A stretch of DNA of 64,000 nucleotides, taken from NCBI GenBank assembly GCA_964549945.1, contig CAZJXD010000007.1, positions 33,444-97,443 of the forward strand, in the 5' to 3' direction. The notes below the pieces were generated by a model, which saw nothing but the letters and a program-made list of their open reading frames with translations, was not told where the DNA came from and searched no databases. How positions within the stretch are numbered: position 1 is the first letter of the stretch; each line of letters starts with the position of its first letter. The position numbers and the translations under genes were made by a program. Positions 16,199 through 25,483 of the stretch are shown piece by piece. Origin of the DNA: B25-G16 sp964549945 (GTDB taxonomy: Bacteria; Desulfobacterota; DSM-4660; Desulfatiglandales; B25-G16).

Positions 16199-16200
16199 CC

Positions 16201-16491
16201 TTATTGCAATACCGTGTTTACGCTCAGTATCAACTTTTGGGACCTATTATTGATTTCCCTTAGTAGATCCTCCTTTTCTTTTGTGAGTTGAAAAAAATCT
16301 CCTGCGATATCAAGGGCGGCTAGAATGGCTGCCTTCTCATCGTTTAGGCCCCTGCTTGAGCCGCTTATCTCCTTGAGTTTTTGGTTCACATACGCCGCCA
16401 CCTTTAAAATCCGTTCCTTATCATCCGCGCCCCTTATGGCATACTCCCTATCCCTTATCTTGATCGTAATTGTCTCGTTCACGGTGCTCAT
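16201..16491 (-). CDS. zapA: Cell division protein ZapA
   Basis: A 96-residue Z-ring-associated protein. The N-terminal 'ITIKIRDREYAIRGADDKERILKVAAYVNQKLKEI' is the ZapA domain; the C-terminal half is a coiled coil. It cross-links FtsZ filaments at midcell. I chose ATG 16491 over the frame's GTG at 16503 because the latter would overlap the upstream stop and adds four non-conserved residues. It lies directly after the ZapB-like gene and directly before 6S RNA. Confidence 0.9.
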   Translation of the reverse strand: MSTVNETITIKIRDREYAIRGADDKERILKVAAYVNQKLKEISGSSRGLNDEKAAILAALDIAGDFFQLTKEKEDLLREINNRSQKLILSVNTVLQ

Positions 16492-16503
16492 TAGGTCACA
16501 CAA

Positions 16504-16734
16504 TCAGGCAAGCTCCTCTATTCTCCTCAGCAGAGCGGCTACTCTCTCCCGAACAGCCTCTCTATCGGCCTTTAGGCCCTCCATCTCCTGGGCGAGCGAG
16601 CGAAGTTCCTCTCCCGCCTCTTTCACTTGCCTCTTTAAGGCGGCGTTCTCCTCTTTCAGGGAACTCACCAGCGAGATAAGTGACCCTACCTTCTGTTCTA
16701 ACAGTTCAAACTGGTCTAGTTCATCGAATCCCAT
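16504..16734 (-). CDS. zapB: ZapB-like coiled-coil division protein
   Basis: A 76-residue protein made almost entirely of heptad repeats ('FELLEQKVGSLISLVSSLKEENAALKR...'). Size, composition and the position immediately before zapA fit ZapB, which bridges ZapA-FtsZ to the nucleoid protein MatP in gammaproteobacteria. Coiled coils give weak homology, so the assignment leans on context. Confidence 0.75.
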   Translation of the reverse strand: MGFDELDQFELLEQKVGSLISLVSSLKEENAALKRQVKEAGEELRSLAQEMEGLKADREAVRERVAALLRRIEELA

Positions 16735-16850
16735 GAGGGTCTGCGTAATGGTAATAATTTCTACTATATCGTATCTGGATAGAAAGTCAAGCGATAAGAA
16801 GGTAAGACAGATGCCCGTTCAGGGAGGGGTTCTCGGGAAGGGTGATGGTA

Positions 16851-17015
16851 TTATATCAACTTCATGAGACGCATTATAAAGAAGAGGACTCCCACGACCA
16901 TGCCGAAGATGGCGCAAATCTGGGCAACCAAGAAGAGGTAAAACAACTTCTCCCTGGTATCCCTCGCTCGGCCATAAGGCCTCTTCTTTGTTATTGTTCC
17001 ACGCTGTATGGTCAT
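16851..17015 (-). CDS. Small single-pass membrane protein at the end of the V-ATPase operon
   Basis: A 54-residue frame: ATG at 17015, TAA at 16851-16853. A basic N-terminus (TITKKRPYGRARDTREK) is followed by one hydrophobic helix of about 25 residues ending in 'FFIMRLMKLI'. The positive-inside rule places the N-terminus in the cytosol. It lies 117 bases after the V-ATPase D gene, same strand, and before the zapB-like gene. No ribosome site is obvious, so translation is not certain. I do not recognise the family; it may be an ATPase accessory peptide or belong to the division genes. Confidence 0.5.
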   Translation of the reverse strand: MTIQRGTITKKRPYGRARDTREKLFYLFLVAQICAIFGMVVGVLFFIMRLMKLI

Positions 17016-17132
17016 GTGGTACGGAGCTATGAAGTATCGCGGTTTAGGGTGAGTTTTGTCTCCGCCTGCTCAGTTGAAGACACCTCCTGAAGCATAGTGT
17101 TAGATCGACGTGATGAGCGGCCTCCCTGTCCA

Positions 17133-17774
17133 TTATTTCCTTGCCTCAAGGGATGCCTTTATCTTCTTTAAGCGAAGGAAGCTCTCCCTCTCTATCTCCT
17201 CCATCCTCATCTCTATATGCTTAATCGTCGCCTTCAGCCTGGGAATTACGATATACTCCAAGGCATTCACCCGCCTCTTGGTCTTCTCTACCTCCTGGGC
17301 GATTCTCCTCACGGATTCCTCCACTTCCGCGAGCTTCACGAGTAACGAGAGGGCCTCCTCGAAACTCCTGGCAGCATCATCGAGCTTCGCGTTGGTACTC
17401 AATAGGCCATAGCCCCTCTCGTGAACCCTTCTCACGAGCTCCCCAGCCTCCATAATCGGAACCGAGACGCCCATTATGTTTTTGGTCATAAGGCTCAGGC
17501 TTATGTCCCTTGCGCTTATTGCGCCTATCTGTTCAATGTCGCGGGGACCCAGCAGGACTTCGGCCATAAGGAGATCGTGAAAGGCGCCCTTCAAGCGTTC
17601 CTCTGCCTGTCTTCTCGCGTCCTTATACTCCCGGATCACCACCATGAACTCGGAGATCAGCGCGTCGCGTTTCTCCTTCAGGAGCTTATGCCCTTTATCG
17701 GCGAGCTTTACCCTCTTCTTGAGCTTCAGCAGCTCCATCCTGGTGGGCTTTACGTTCTGCAGTGTCTCCGTCAC
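17133..17774 (-). CDS. ntpD: V-type ATP synthase subunit D (central shaft)
   Basis: A 213-residue protein forming the long coiled-coil rotor shaft inside the A3B3 head. The N-terminal 'PTRMELLKLKKRVKLADKGHKLLKEKRDALISEF' is the conserved D-subunit opening, and the C-terminal 'RVNALEYIVIPRLKATIKHIEMRMEE' is the return helix. It starts with GTG three bases after the stop of subunit B. Last core gene of the V-ATPase operon. Confidence 0.94.
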   Translation of the reverse strand: MTETLQNVKPTRMELLKLKKRVKLADKGHKLLKEKRDALISEFMVVIREYKDARRQAEERLKGAFHDLLMAEVLLGPRDIEQIGAISARDISLSLMTKNIMGVSVPIMEAGELVRRVHERGYGLLSTNAKLDDAARSFEEALSLLVKLAEVEESVRRIAQEVEKTKRRVNALEYIVIPRLKATIKHIEMRMEEIERESFLRLKKIKASLEARK

Positions 17775-17777
17775 GCG

Positions 17778-19196
17778 CTAATCCCCTGCCTTCACCGCCG
17801 AATCTCCCTTGTAGTATTGCTTCACGTACTTCTCGTCTATCCTCTTAAGCTCGCCCTCTGGAAGCATGGACAGCAGTTCCCATCCCAGATCGAGCGTCTG
17901 TTCAATGGTCCTGTTTTCATCCGCCCCCTGAGTGACAAACCTCTCCTCGAAGATATCCGCGAACTTCAAATTGAGACGATCCCTCTCGTTTAACGCCTCC
18001 TCGCCCACAACCGCCACGAGGCTGCGGACATCCCTTCCTTCTGCATACGCGGAGTAACACTGGTCTGATACCCCTAAATGATCCGCCCTCGTTCTGCCCT
18101 CCCCGATGCCCTCGTTCATGAGCCTCGAAAGGCTCGGCAGGACATCCACCGGAGGGTAAATCCCTTTTCTATGCAGCTCACGAGAGAGCACGAACTGCCC
18201 CTCGGTGATATATCCGGTAAGGTCCGGCACGGGATGGGTGATATCGTCGTCGGGCATGGAGAGTATGGGCATCTGGGTGATAGAGCCCTTCTTGCCTATG
18301 ATCCTTCCTGCCCTCTCATAATTGGTGGCGAGATCGGTATACATGTATCCCGGGTATCCTCTTCTCCCGGGAACCTCTTCTCGTGCCGAGGAGATCTCCC
18401 TCAACGCTTCGCAGTAGTTGGTCATATCCGTAAGGATCACCAGCACATGGGTGTCATAATTGAAGGCAAGGAACTCCGCTGCTGTGAGCGCCATTCTTGG
18501 TGTGATAATCCTCTCGATGGCGGGATCATCTGCGAGGTTGATGAACGAAACGATCCTTTCCAGGGCCCCGGAGGATTCGAAGCTATTCATGAAGAAGTTT
18601 GCCTCCTCATGGGTGATTCCCATGGCCGCGAATATCACGCTGAACGGTTCTTCCGAACCCAAGACCGTTGCCTGCCGCGCGATCTGCGCGGCGAGCTCGT
18701 TATGCGGTAAGCCCGCGCCGGAAAAGATGGGGAGCTTTTGTCCCCTCACCAGGGTATTCATTCCATCGATGGTGGAAACACCGGTCTGGATGAACTCGTT
18801 CGGGTAGTCCCTCGCCGTTGGGTTGATAGCGGCGCCGATAATAGGAAGCCGTGCCTCCGGGATAATCTCTGGGCCCCCGTCGATTGGCCGGCCCAGCCCA
18901 TCGAAAGACCGTCCGAGCATCTCCTTTGAGACCGAGAGCCTCATGATGTCCCCGGAGAACCTCACCCTCGTCTGATCCGTGTCGAGCCCCCTTGTCCCCT
19001 CGAACACCTGGACAATGGCCAGGTTTTCCTGTGATTCCAATACCTGTCCCATTCTGTTCTCGCCCTCGGGGGTACGTATATTCACCACCTCGCCATAGGC
19101 CACCTCTTCCACCCCTTCGACGATCATGAGGGGGCCCGCGACCTGGGTGACGGACCGATATTCCCTCGCTTTGATATCCCGTGCCTTCTCTTTCAT
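17778..19196 (-). CDS. ntpB: V-type ATP synthase subunit B (regulatory nucleotide-binding subunit)
   Basis: A 472-residue non-catalytic head subunit, homologous to subunit A and to F1-alpha. 'SKEMLGRSFDGLGRPIDGGP' and 'GQKLPIFSGAGLPHNELAAQIARQA' mark it; the P-loop position reads GAGLPHN, lacking the catalytic Lys, as is normal for B subunits. 'PGRRGYPGYMYTDLATNYERAG' follows. It overlaps the stop of subunit A by 4 bases, consistent with equimolar A and B. Confidence 0.96.
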   Translation of the reverse strand: MKEKARDIKAREYRSVTQVAGPLMIVEGVEEVAYGEVVNIRTPEGENRMGQVLESQENLAIVQVFEGTRGLDTDQTRVRFSGDIMRLSVSKEMLGRSFDGLGRPIDGGPEIIPEARLPIIGAAINPTARDYPNEFIQTGVSTIDGMNTLVRGQKLPIFSGAGLPHNELAAQIARQATVLGSEEPFSVIFAAMGITHEEANFFMNSFESSGALERIVSFINLADDPAIERIITPRMALTAAEFLAFNYDTHVLVILTDMTNYCEALREISSAREEVPGRRGYPGYMYTDLATNYERAGRIIGKKGSITQMPILSMPDDDITHPVPDLTGYITEGQFVLSRELHRKGIYPPVDVLPSLSRLMNEGIGEGRTRADHLGVSDQCYSAYAEGRDVRSLVAVVGEEALNERDRLNLKFADIFEERFVTQGADENRTIEQTLDLGWELLSMLPEGELKRIDEKYVKQYYKGDSAVKAGD

Positions 19197-20962
19197 TTCT
19201 GATCCCCCAGTGATTCGAATTCGCCCTCGATAGACTTTATAAGTTGTTCATACCTCTGTGGAAAATCGGGGTTTGGGGTATACTTCATCCTTGCTATCTC
19301 ATCCTTAACCTTCATCGCCGCGATCCTGCTCGCCATAATGCCAGAGCTGATCGCCTTGTTGACCTCCTCATAGAATCGCTTAATGATCCTCAGCATGAGA
19401 TACTGCTTCTCCTTCGAGCAGTAAGAATCTATCTCGTGGTAAGCGTGTTGCTGGAGGTAGTCTTCCCTGATCATCCTCGCCACCTCCAACAGCGCCCTGT
19501 CCGCCTCAGGCAAGGCATCTTGGCCAACCAGCTGAACGATCTCCTGAAGCTCTGCCTCCTTCTCCAAAATGGTCATCATATCCCCTCTGAGCGCCTGAAA
19601 CTCCTTATCCACGTTCTCATCAAACCACGGCCTCACGAAGTCCAGGTAGAGCGAGTAGCTCGTCAACCAGTTGATTGCCGGGAAATGCCTGCGGTCTGCG
19701 AGGTTGGTGTCCAATGCCCAGAAGGAGCTCACTACCCTTAGGGTGTTTTGAGCAACCGGTTCAGAGAAATCCCCCCCTGGAGGGGACACAGCTCCAATAA
19801 TCGAAACGGACCCGAACCTCTTTTCCTTGCCCATGGTCACTACCCTGCCCGCCCTTTCATAGAAGTCGGCAAGCCTCGTGCCCAAATATGCGGGAAACCC
19901 CTCCTCGCCTGGCATCTCCTCAAGCCTTCCGGAGATCTCTCTGAGCGCCTCGGCCCACCGGGAAGTCGAGTCGGCCATCAGGGCGACGTCATATCCCATA
20001 TCCCTGTAATACTCGGCAATGGTCACTCCTGTATAGATCGAGGCCTCTCTCGCTGCCACCGGCATATTTGAGGTATTGGCGATCAAGGTGGATCGCTCCA
20101 TCAATTTCTCTCCGGTGTTTGGATCATCGAGCTCCGGGAAGGTGAGCAACACCTCGGTCATCTCATTGCCCCTCTCCCCACAGCCGACGTATACGACGAC
20201 CTGTGAGTCAGCCCACTTCGCGAGCTGGTGTTGGCTCACCGTTTTGCCGGTTCCAAAGCCCCCGGGAATGGCCGCGGTGCCGCCCTTGGCTATCGGGAAA
20301 AAGGTGTCGTATATCCTCTGGCCCGTGAGCAAGGGCACCTCGGGGTCGAGCTTCTCCTTCAGGGGCCTCCCTATTCTTACCGGCCACTTTTGCTTCATCG
20401 TCAACTCAATCCTCTCGCCCTCATCTTCGAGAACGGCGATAACCTCATCAACCGAAAAACTTCCGCTCTTTATCTCTACCGCCTTCCCCCTTTTCCCAGG
20501 CGGTACCATCACCTTATGGAGTATCACCTTTGATTCCTGCACCTCCCCTAGGATATCGCCCTCGACGAGCTCATCGCCTTTCTTTATGGTGGGGGTGAAA
20601 TCCCATTTCCGATTGGGATCGAGGCCTGGAACGTTTATTCCCCTTGTTATGTAGTCCCCTGTCTGGTTCCTGATCTCTAACAACGGCCTCTGTATTCCAT
20701 CATAAAAATTGGTGATGATGCCCGGACCAAGCTCGACCGAAAGGGGGGCACCTGTCCTCACCACCTCTTCCCCCGGCTTCAGCCCGGTAGTATCCTCGTA
20801 GACCTGTATATACGCCAACTCTCCTATGAGCTTTATCGTTTCCCCCATCAGCCCTTCCTGGCCCACCCTCACCACCTCATACATCTCGCAGCCCCGCATG
20901 CCCTTTGCGATGACCAGTGGGCCAGCAATGCTCTGGATCTTCCCTGTGCCTCCCTCTGCCAT
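19193..20962 (-). CDS. ntpA: V-type ATP synthase catalytic subunit A
   Basis: A 589-residue catalytic subunit. The P-loop is GGFGTGKT at residues 234-241 (usually GPFGSGKT); the catalytic Glu lies in 'GCGERGNEMTEVL', and 'ADSTSRWAEALREISGRLEEMPGEEGFPAYL' follows. The non-homologous insertion typical of V/A-type A subunits is present at about residues 115-190. Length matches the family. The complex couples ATP hydrolysis or synthesis to ion flow through the I/K membrane part. Confidence 0.97.
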   Translation of the reverse strand: MAEGGTGKIQSIAGPLVIAKGMRGCEMYEVVRVGQEGLMGETIKLIGELAYIQVYEDTTGLKPGEEVVRTGAPLSVELGPGIITNFYDGIQRPLLEIRNQTGDYITRGINVPGLDPNRKWDFTPTIKKGDELVEGDILGEVQESKVILHKVMVPPGKRGKAVEIKSGSFSVDEVIAVLEDEGERIELTMKQKWPVRIGRPLKEKLDPEVPLLTGQRIYDTFFPIAKGGTAAIPGGFGTGKTVSQHQLAKWADSQVVVYVGCGERGNEMTEVLLTFPELDDPNTGEKLMERSTLIANTSNMPVAAREASIYTGVTIAEYYRDMGYDVALMADSTSRWAEALREISGRLEEMPGEEGFPAYLGTRLADFYERAGRVVTMGKEKRFGSVSIIGAVSPPGGDFSEPVAQNTLRVVSSFWALDTNLADRRHFPAINWLTSYSLYLDFVRPWFDENVDKEFQALRGDMMTILEKEAELQEIVQLVGQDALPEADRALLEVARMIREDYLQQHAYHEIDSYCSKEKQYLMLRIIKRFYEEVNKAISSGIMASRIAAMKVKDEIARMKYTPNPDFPQRYEQLIKSIEGEFESLGDQK

Positions 20963-20972
20963 AATCTCCTCT

Positions 20973-21296
20973 CTATGCTATTTCAAACCCAACGGTTTTC
21001 TTGATAAGCGCTCGTATAGGGTCGGGCCTCGTGACCAGGGGCCCTCCGCTATCTGGAATCTCAACCAGGATAGGCATTATCCCCTTTTTAAGCCTCGCAG
21101 CCTCCTCCAGCTCCTCTCCCAGCTCCTCCGCTACCCTTTCGGTAATCAACATGAGGGCAACCTCTCCACTGAAGAGCTCCCTCAGCAAGGCCCTTCTATC
21201 TCCTCTTCTGACCTCATCGAGCAGAAACGTCCTCCGGATACCCGCCAGTTTGAAACCATGAACCGCGTATCTGTCCCCTATCAAGGCAATTTCCAT
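20973..21296 (-). CDS. ntpG: V-type ATP synthase subunit F
   Basis: A 107-residue protein with the F-subunit pattern 'IALIGDRYAVHGFKLAGI', 'VALMLITERVAEEL' and 'MPILVEIPD'. It binds the D subunit and completes the central stalk. Only 2 bases separate it from subunit C. In Enterococcus nomenclature this is NtpG. Confidence 0.9.
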   Translation of the reverse strand: MEIALIGDRYAVHGFKLAGIRRTFLLDEVRRGDRRALLRELFSGEVALMLITERVAEELGEELEEAARLKKGIMPILVEIPDSGGPLVTRPDPIRALIKKTVGFEIA

Positions 21297-21298
21297 GG

Positions 21299-22336
21299 CT
21301 ACCTCGTCACCGTCTCCCTTATATCCTCCCTGTCAAGATCGACTTCGGTGCTTCTCACTACGGCCATGAGGCCATTGACCTCCGCCTCCTTGGATACGAT
21401 AAACCCGATGAGAGGCCCGGGCCCGAAAGGCTTCTTCTTCCTGATATCCTCTGCCTTCTTTGACAGGAGGTTGTCGAGGGCTGCTTCAAATGAAAAGACC
21501 GACTCAGTCCTCTCGTATTCCGGCTGAGCGCTCAACAGAGGCTCATAATAGATGGTGCCCTCCAGGAGCGAGATGAGGCCCGATAGTTCCTCCTCATCAA
21601 AGGCAGTGGTTATCTCGTGCGTGAGCGCGAACTCGGGGACCAAAAAGGGGCTCACCTCATCCAGGGAGAGGCCGTCCTTCTTCGCCCTTAGGATCATCTT
21701 GAGGTTATGGACCTGCGCGCATACCTCGATGAAGTCCCTGAATTCCCTCATGCCCTTCATCTTCAAGGCCTTTGCCAAGAGGTCTTCCCAGAAGATCTTG
21801 TCTAACAAGGCCTCCAGGTGAAACAGGTTGTGCGTCGCGTGATAGTTGGCGAGCCCCTCGCTGAGCCCTTGATAGGGGGTTCTCGTCAAGAGCGCGGCGA
21901 AGCCGTCCACTCCCTCCGCGTCGATGAGACCCTTCAGGAACACGAAGTCCAGCTCGCCCCCCTCAACCAGGGATTCCACGATCTCCTCCTTTCTCGCCTC
22001 CCCGTGGATTCCCCGCATGATCGTTCTCAGGTTCATCACATCCCATCTTCCCAAGAGGTATTGCCTTATCGGCCATGCGCCCTTGGGCATGATAGTTGAG
22101 AGTTCTTTCGCCAAGGCGGAGAATTCCTCCAGGATAGCCCTTTCTAGCTCCCTGGCCTCGTGCGCCGCCCCCTCCGAGAGGTAGGGAAAATAGTCCGTTC
22201 CCTCCAACAGGGAGGCTACCTCTGCTGGAGAGGTACAACCCCATAGATCATCCCATCTCATCGGAGAGATGAACTTCCCCTCCTTTGCCATGACCTTCGC
22301 GTTTACGTAAAGATATGAGAGGACATCCCTGATCAC
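21299..22336 (-). CDS. ntpC: V-type ATP synthase subunit C
   Basis: A 345-residue protein of the subunit C/d family, the funnel that joins the shaft to the rotor ring. It has three repeated helical units with the diagnostic 'DVMNLRTIMRGIHG' and later 'VCAQVHNLKMILRAKKDGL', and ends with 'GPLIGFIVSKEAEVNGLMAVVR', the usual C-terminal signature. It overlaps the end of subunit E by 4 bases. Confidence 0.92.
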   Translation of the reverse strand: MIRDVLSYLYVNAKVMAKEGKFISPMRWDDLWGCTSPAEVASLLEGTDYFPYLSEGAAHEARELERAILEEFSALAKELSTIMPKGAWPIRQYLLGRWDVMNLRTIMRGIHGEARKEEIVESLVEGGELDFVFLKGLIDAEGVDGFAALLTRTPYQGLSEGLANYHATHNLFHLEALLDKIFWEDLLAKALKMKGMREFRDFIEVCAQVHNLKMILRAKKDGLSLDEVSPFLVPEFALTHEITTAFDEEELSGLISLLEGTIYYEPLLSAQPEYERTESVFSFEAALDNLLSKKAEDIRKKKPFGPGPLIGFIVSKEAEVNGLMAVVRSTEVDLDREDIRETVTR

Positions 22337-22983
22337 AGTTTATCCCCAAACAGCAGCTTGGCAACATCGACCCTTATACCCTCCCTCAGGCGGTTCAATT
22401 TTGCCTCGATGGTGTTGTCAACCTCAACCTGCCTTTCCAGGTCCCTCACTATGACGCCTCCGAGACATGGAATTGCCGCCTTCGCAAGGGACAGGGAGAT
22501 ATCCCTTCCCGTCATCTTTTTCACAAAGCTATGGAGTTCCCCTGTCATCTTCTGGTCGAATCTGCCGCTGTCCCGTTTGTTAAAGGCGAGCTCCACCTTG
22601 TCTCCGACCACGATCTCACAGGCACCGGCCACGAGGTTGAATATGATATCCTTGTACACGAGTTTATCCTTCTTCCCCTTTTCAGCCAATTCCTCCAAGA
22701 ACTTGGTGGCGCCCTTAAAAGAGACGGAAATCGCCTCTTCTTGCGCATCCATCTTCTTTCGTCTCACCTCTAGTTTCGTCTCGGCGATTATCCTTTGGCC
22801 TTCGAGGGCGGCAATCCTCTTTCCCCGTGAAAGAACCCTTTGCTCCTCTGCCTCCGCCTTTTGCTGGGCAGCCTCCTTGATGCTCTCGGCCTCTGCCTGG
22901 GCCTTTTGAAGTGTCTCCGATATCTCCCTTTCCGCACCGGCCTCGATGTAGGATATTATCCTGTCAACGCCTTTATCCGACAT
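22333..22983 (-). CDS. ntpE: V-type ATP synthase subunit E (peripheral stalk)
   Basis: A 216-residue protein. The N-terminal half is an Ala/Glu/Lys-rich coiled coil (about 1-95) and the C-terminal half is a small mixed domain with 'IPCLGGVIVRDLERQVEVDNTIEAKLNRLRE', the conserved head-binding segment. With the H subunit it forms the outer stalk. It follows the K subunit by 47 bases. Confidence 0.9.
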   Translation of the reverse strand: MSDKGVDRIISYIEAGAEREISETLQKAQAEAESIKEAAQQKAEAEEQRVLSRGKRIAALEGQRIIAETKLEVRRKKMDAQEEAISVSFKGATKFLEELAEKGKKDKLVYKDIIFNLVAGACEIVVGDKVELAFNKRDSGRFDQKMTGELHSFVKKMTGRDISLSLAKAAIPCLGGVIVRDLERQVEVDNTIEAKLNRLREGIRVDVAKLLFGDKL

Positions 22984-23030
22984 ATTTCTCCTCGATTAGG
23001 AAGAACGGACGTTATCGGCAACCACTGGGA

Positions 23031-23516
23031 TCAACCACCCATGATCTTTGTTCCCACAAAGATCAAAATGGCGACAAGCAGTCCGAAAATAGCAAAGGTC
23101 TCCGCCATGACGGCGAGGACCACTGCCTGACCGAAGGTCTCCGCCCTCTTCGCTACGGCGCCCATGCCGCTCGCAGAAATAGCGCCCTGGGCAACGGCCG
23201 TAATACTGCTCAGCCCGATTACAATCCCTCCCCCGAGGGCGGCGTAGCCCATCTCCAGGGGGACCTCCTTTGCCGCACCGCCGAGCACGCCAACCCCGAT
23301 AAGGATCAACACGGCCCCCAGGAATCCATAGATCCCCTGGGTCTGGGGGAGGGCTTGGAGCACCAGCACGGGCCCGAACTTCTTTGGGTCCTCCGATATC
23401 ACGCCGGCCCCCGCAACACCAGCCAGCCCAACTCCAACCCCTGCGCTAATAGCAGCCACGCCCATAGAAATCGCTGCCCCTATGATTGCCAACACTGCTC
23501 CCATAGACAGTTCCAT
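23031..23516 (-). CDS. ntpK: V-type ATP synthase rotor subunit K, Na+-type
   Basis: A 161-residue proteolipid with four membrane helices (two hairpins). Only the second hairpin has the ion-binding carboxylate, Glu139 in 'VMAETFAIFG'. Residues that ligate Na+ in the Enterococcus hirae NtpK structure are all matched: Leu56, Thr59, Gln60 and Tyr63 in 'LPQTQGIYG', Gln110 in helix 3 and Glu139 in helix 4. That argues for Na+ rather than H+ as coupling ion. One carboxylate per four helices is the arrangement of V-type pumps. A strong AAGGAGG precedes the ATG, as expected for a subunit made in many copies. Confidence 0.94.
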   Translation of the reverse strand: MELSMGAVLAIIGAAISMGVAAISAGVGVGLAGVAGAGVISEDPKKFGPVLVLQALPQTQGIYGFLGAVLILIGVGVLGGAAKEVPLEMGYAALGGGIVIGLSSITAVAQGAISASGMGAVAKRAETFGQAVVLAVMAETFAIFGLLVAILIFVGTKIMGG

Positions 23517-23532
23517 AGAAAATACCTCCTTG

Positions 23533-25479
23533 TTATTTGATCTTCGCTACCTCATAGTTCATCTTAAGGGGGGTGAACTCCGACCCCCCGCTCCGATAAA
23601 ATTTAGTGAAGAACTCCACATAGTGTAATCGAAGCCCATGGACAAAGCCTCCCATGGCGTTAATCACGAAGTTGAACAGGTGGCCGATGAAAAAGACGGG
23701 AATTGCGACCAGCACCCCGATCGTACCCAGCATGTAGAGCATGCCGGCAAGCACATTGACGGTCATGGCAATCCCCGTGGTACATAATCCCAAGGCCATG
23801 AGCCTCGCATAGGAAAGGATATCGCCCATGAACCCCGTTATCTGAAACATGGCCATTGCCTTGTGTCCCATCAAGAGCAATGCGAGGGAGAACGCAATGA
23901 AGGCGAGGCCCGCTGACTTGTAGCCAAGAAGGTAGAACACAATTCCCGGCTGTGCGAATAAAAACCAGAGATTGCCGGTAAGCGCGCTCCACGGCTGTCC
24001 CCTCTTGAGGTTGTCCACTACGTTTATCACCACTCCCGTGTTCACGTGAGCTGCACCAACGGCGAGGGCTATGATGAGAAAGGCCGTCACTTGGGCCATG
24101 GGATCGAATACCTGCATCGCCTCCAGAATAGGCAGCTTTAGCCCAAAACTGCCGAACCACCCTCCTGAGAGGGCCCCAATGATAATCGTGGCGCCCCCGG
24201 CCGCAAAAAGTATGATTCCCCCATCTCGTATCGTCTGATTGTATCTTCCTCCCCCTCGTATTAACAGGAGGCCCAGGGCAAGGGCAATTACCCCATACAG
24301 GGCGTCGGTGAGCATGATCGAGAAAAACAACAGGAACCCGGGAACGAGAAATATAGTTGGATCAACCCCGTTATAGTCCGGCAGACCGTAGAGCCGCGTC
24401 AAGAGCTCAAAGCTCCTGAAGAACTTCGGGTTTCGCAGCTGTACCGGCACATCATCGCCCTGCTCGGGATCGGATGCCTCTACTACACAAGCTTCATGGG
24501 TGACCTCCCGTATCTCCTGGTCGGCTTGTGCGTAACGCCCTTCCGGAATCCATCCCTCAATGACCACCACGTGCTCCATGGAGGCGAATTTGTTCTGGCT
24601 CTCTTCCCTCTGCCTCTCGGCCGAGAGGAACTCCTGGTACTTTTGGAGCTCATCCCTCCATCTTCCCGCAATACCCACGATCACTGCCTCATGCCTTGAT
24701 TTCTCATCGGCTAAGGCCTTCAACCGATTATCAACGGACTCCATCGCCTCCCGTGGCCTTCCGCGCTGGCCCTCCAGCTCAACTCTCTCCCAATTCAAGC
24801 GCCGGAGGTTCGCCAACACCAGCGAAGACTGTTCTTTGAGGCAGATTACGAGCGTTATCCCTCTGTTATCGGGCAGTTCCGATATCCCGAGGTAGAAGTT
24901 GCCATCGGTCACCTCTTCAAGCCGCTCCCTTATGCTATCGATCTCCTCCCTTGACGCTATCCCCAGCAAGACGGAGAGGAATTCGGACTCTCCGATATCA
25001 CCCAGATCTACCTCTAAGGGCAACACGAGCTCCAATAACCCCCGTGCCCTCTCCAGATCAACAATCTCCTCCTCGATTCTCTCCAACTCCCTCACCGCTC
25101 CCTCAGCCTCTCGTTCGATCTTCTCTATGCTCCCGTCAACCACCTCAATAAGTTCGCTGCCGTAGATCTCCCTTGTCTCGAGCCTCTTCGGCGGCAAGGG
25201 GGCGAAGATCCCCTTGATAAAGCCCTGTTTCGGCTCTGGATCATAGCGTTCGAAAAGATCCAAAAGCCGATTCACTGCAATATTCTGAGCAGCTATCTTC
25301 CGTATAGTGGGGGAAAGGGGGTGAGGCCTCAAGAGATCGCCTAACGCAGGGTCAGCAACCTTTTCAGAATAATCGGTCAGATGGACCGTGCCGAGCTCCT
25401 GTAATCTCTTGACTACCTCATATCGGTAGTCCTCTAAGGCGAGGATCTGTATCTTTTTCATCCTGATTGGTCTCAGCAT
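23533..25479 (-). CDS. ntpI: V-type ATP synthase subunit I (membrane stator subunit a)
   Basis: A 648-residue protein. The N-terminal 370 residues are cytosolic and largely coiled ('MRPIRMKKIQILALEDYRYE' start); the C-terminal part has about seven or eight membrane helices with 'PNKFFRS'-like 'NPKFFRSFELLTRLYGLPDYNGVDPT', 'FGFMLTDALYG'-like 'MLTDALYGVIALALG', and 'YARLMALGLCTTGIAM', the last carrying the essential Arg facing the rotor. It ends with 'GLRLHYVEFFTKFY'. It sits between subunits H and K as in many bacterial V-ATPase operons. Confidence 0.94.
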   Translation of the reverse strand: MLRPIRMKKIQILALEDYRYEVVKRLQELGTVHLTDYSEKVADPALGDLLRPHPLSPTIRKIAAQNIAVNRLLDLFERYDPEPKQGFIKGIFAPLPPKRLETREIYGSELIEVVDGSIEKIEREAEGAVRELERIEEEIVDLERARGLLELVLPLEVDLGDIGESEFLSVLLGIASREEIDSIRERLEEVTDGNFYLGISELPDNRGITLVICLKEQSSLVLANLRRLNWERVELEGQRGRPREAMESVDNRLKALADEKSRHEAVIVGIAGRWRDELQKYQEFLSAERQREESQNKFASMEHVVVIEGWIPEGRYAQADQEIREVTHEACVVEASDPEQGDDVPVQLRNPKFFRSFELLTRLYGLPDYNGVDPTIFLVPGFLLFFSIMLTDALYGVIALALGLLLIRGGGRYNQTIRDGGIILFAAGGATIIIGALSGGWFGSFGLKLPILEAMQVFDPMAQVTAFLIIALAVGAAHVNTGVVINVVDNLKRGQPWSALTGNLWFLFAQPGIVFYLLGYKSAGLAFIAFSLALLLMGHKAMAMFQITGFMGDILSYARLMALGLCTTGIAMTVNVLAGMLYMLGTIGVLVAIPVFFIGHLFNFVINAMGGFVHGLRLHYVEFFTKFYRSGGSEFTPLKMNYEVAKIK

Positions 25480-25483
25480 GATA

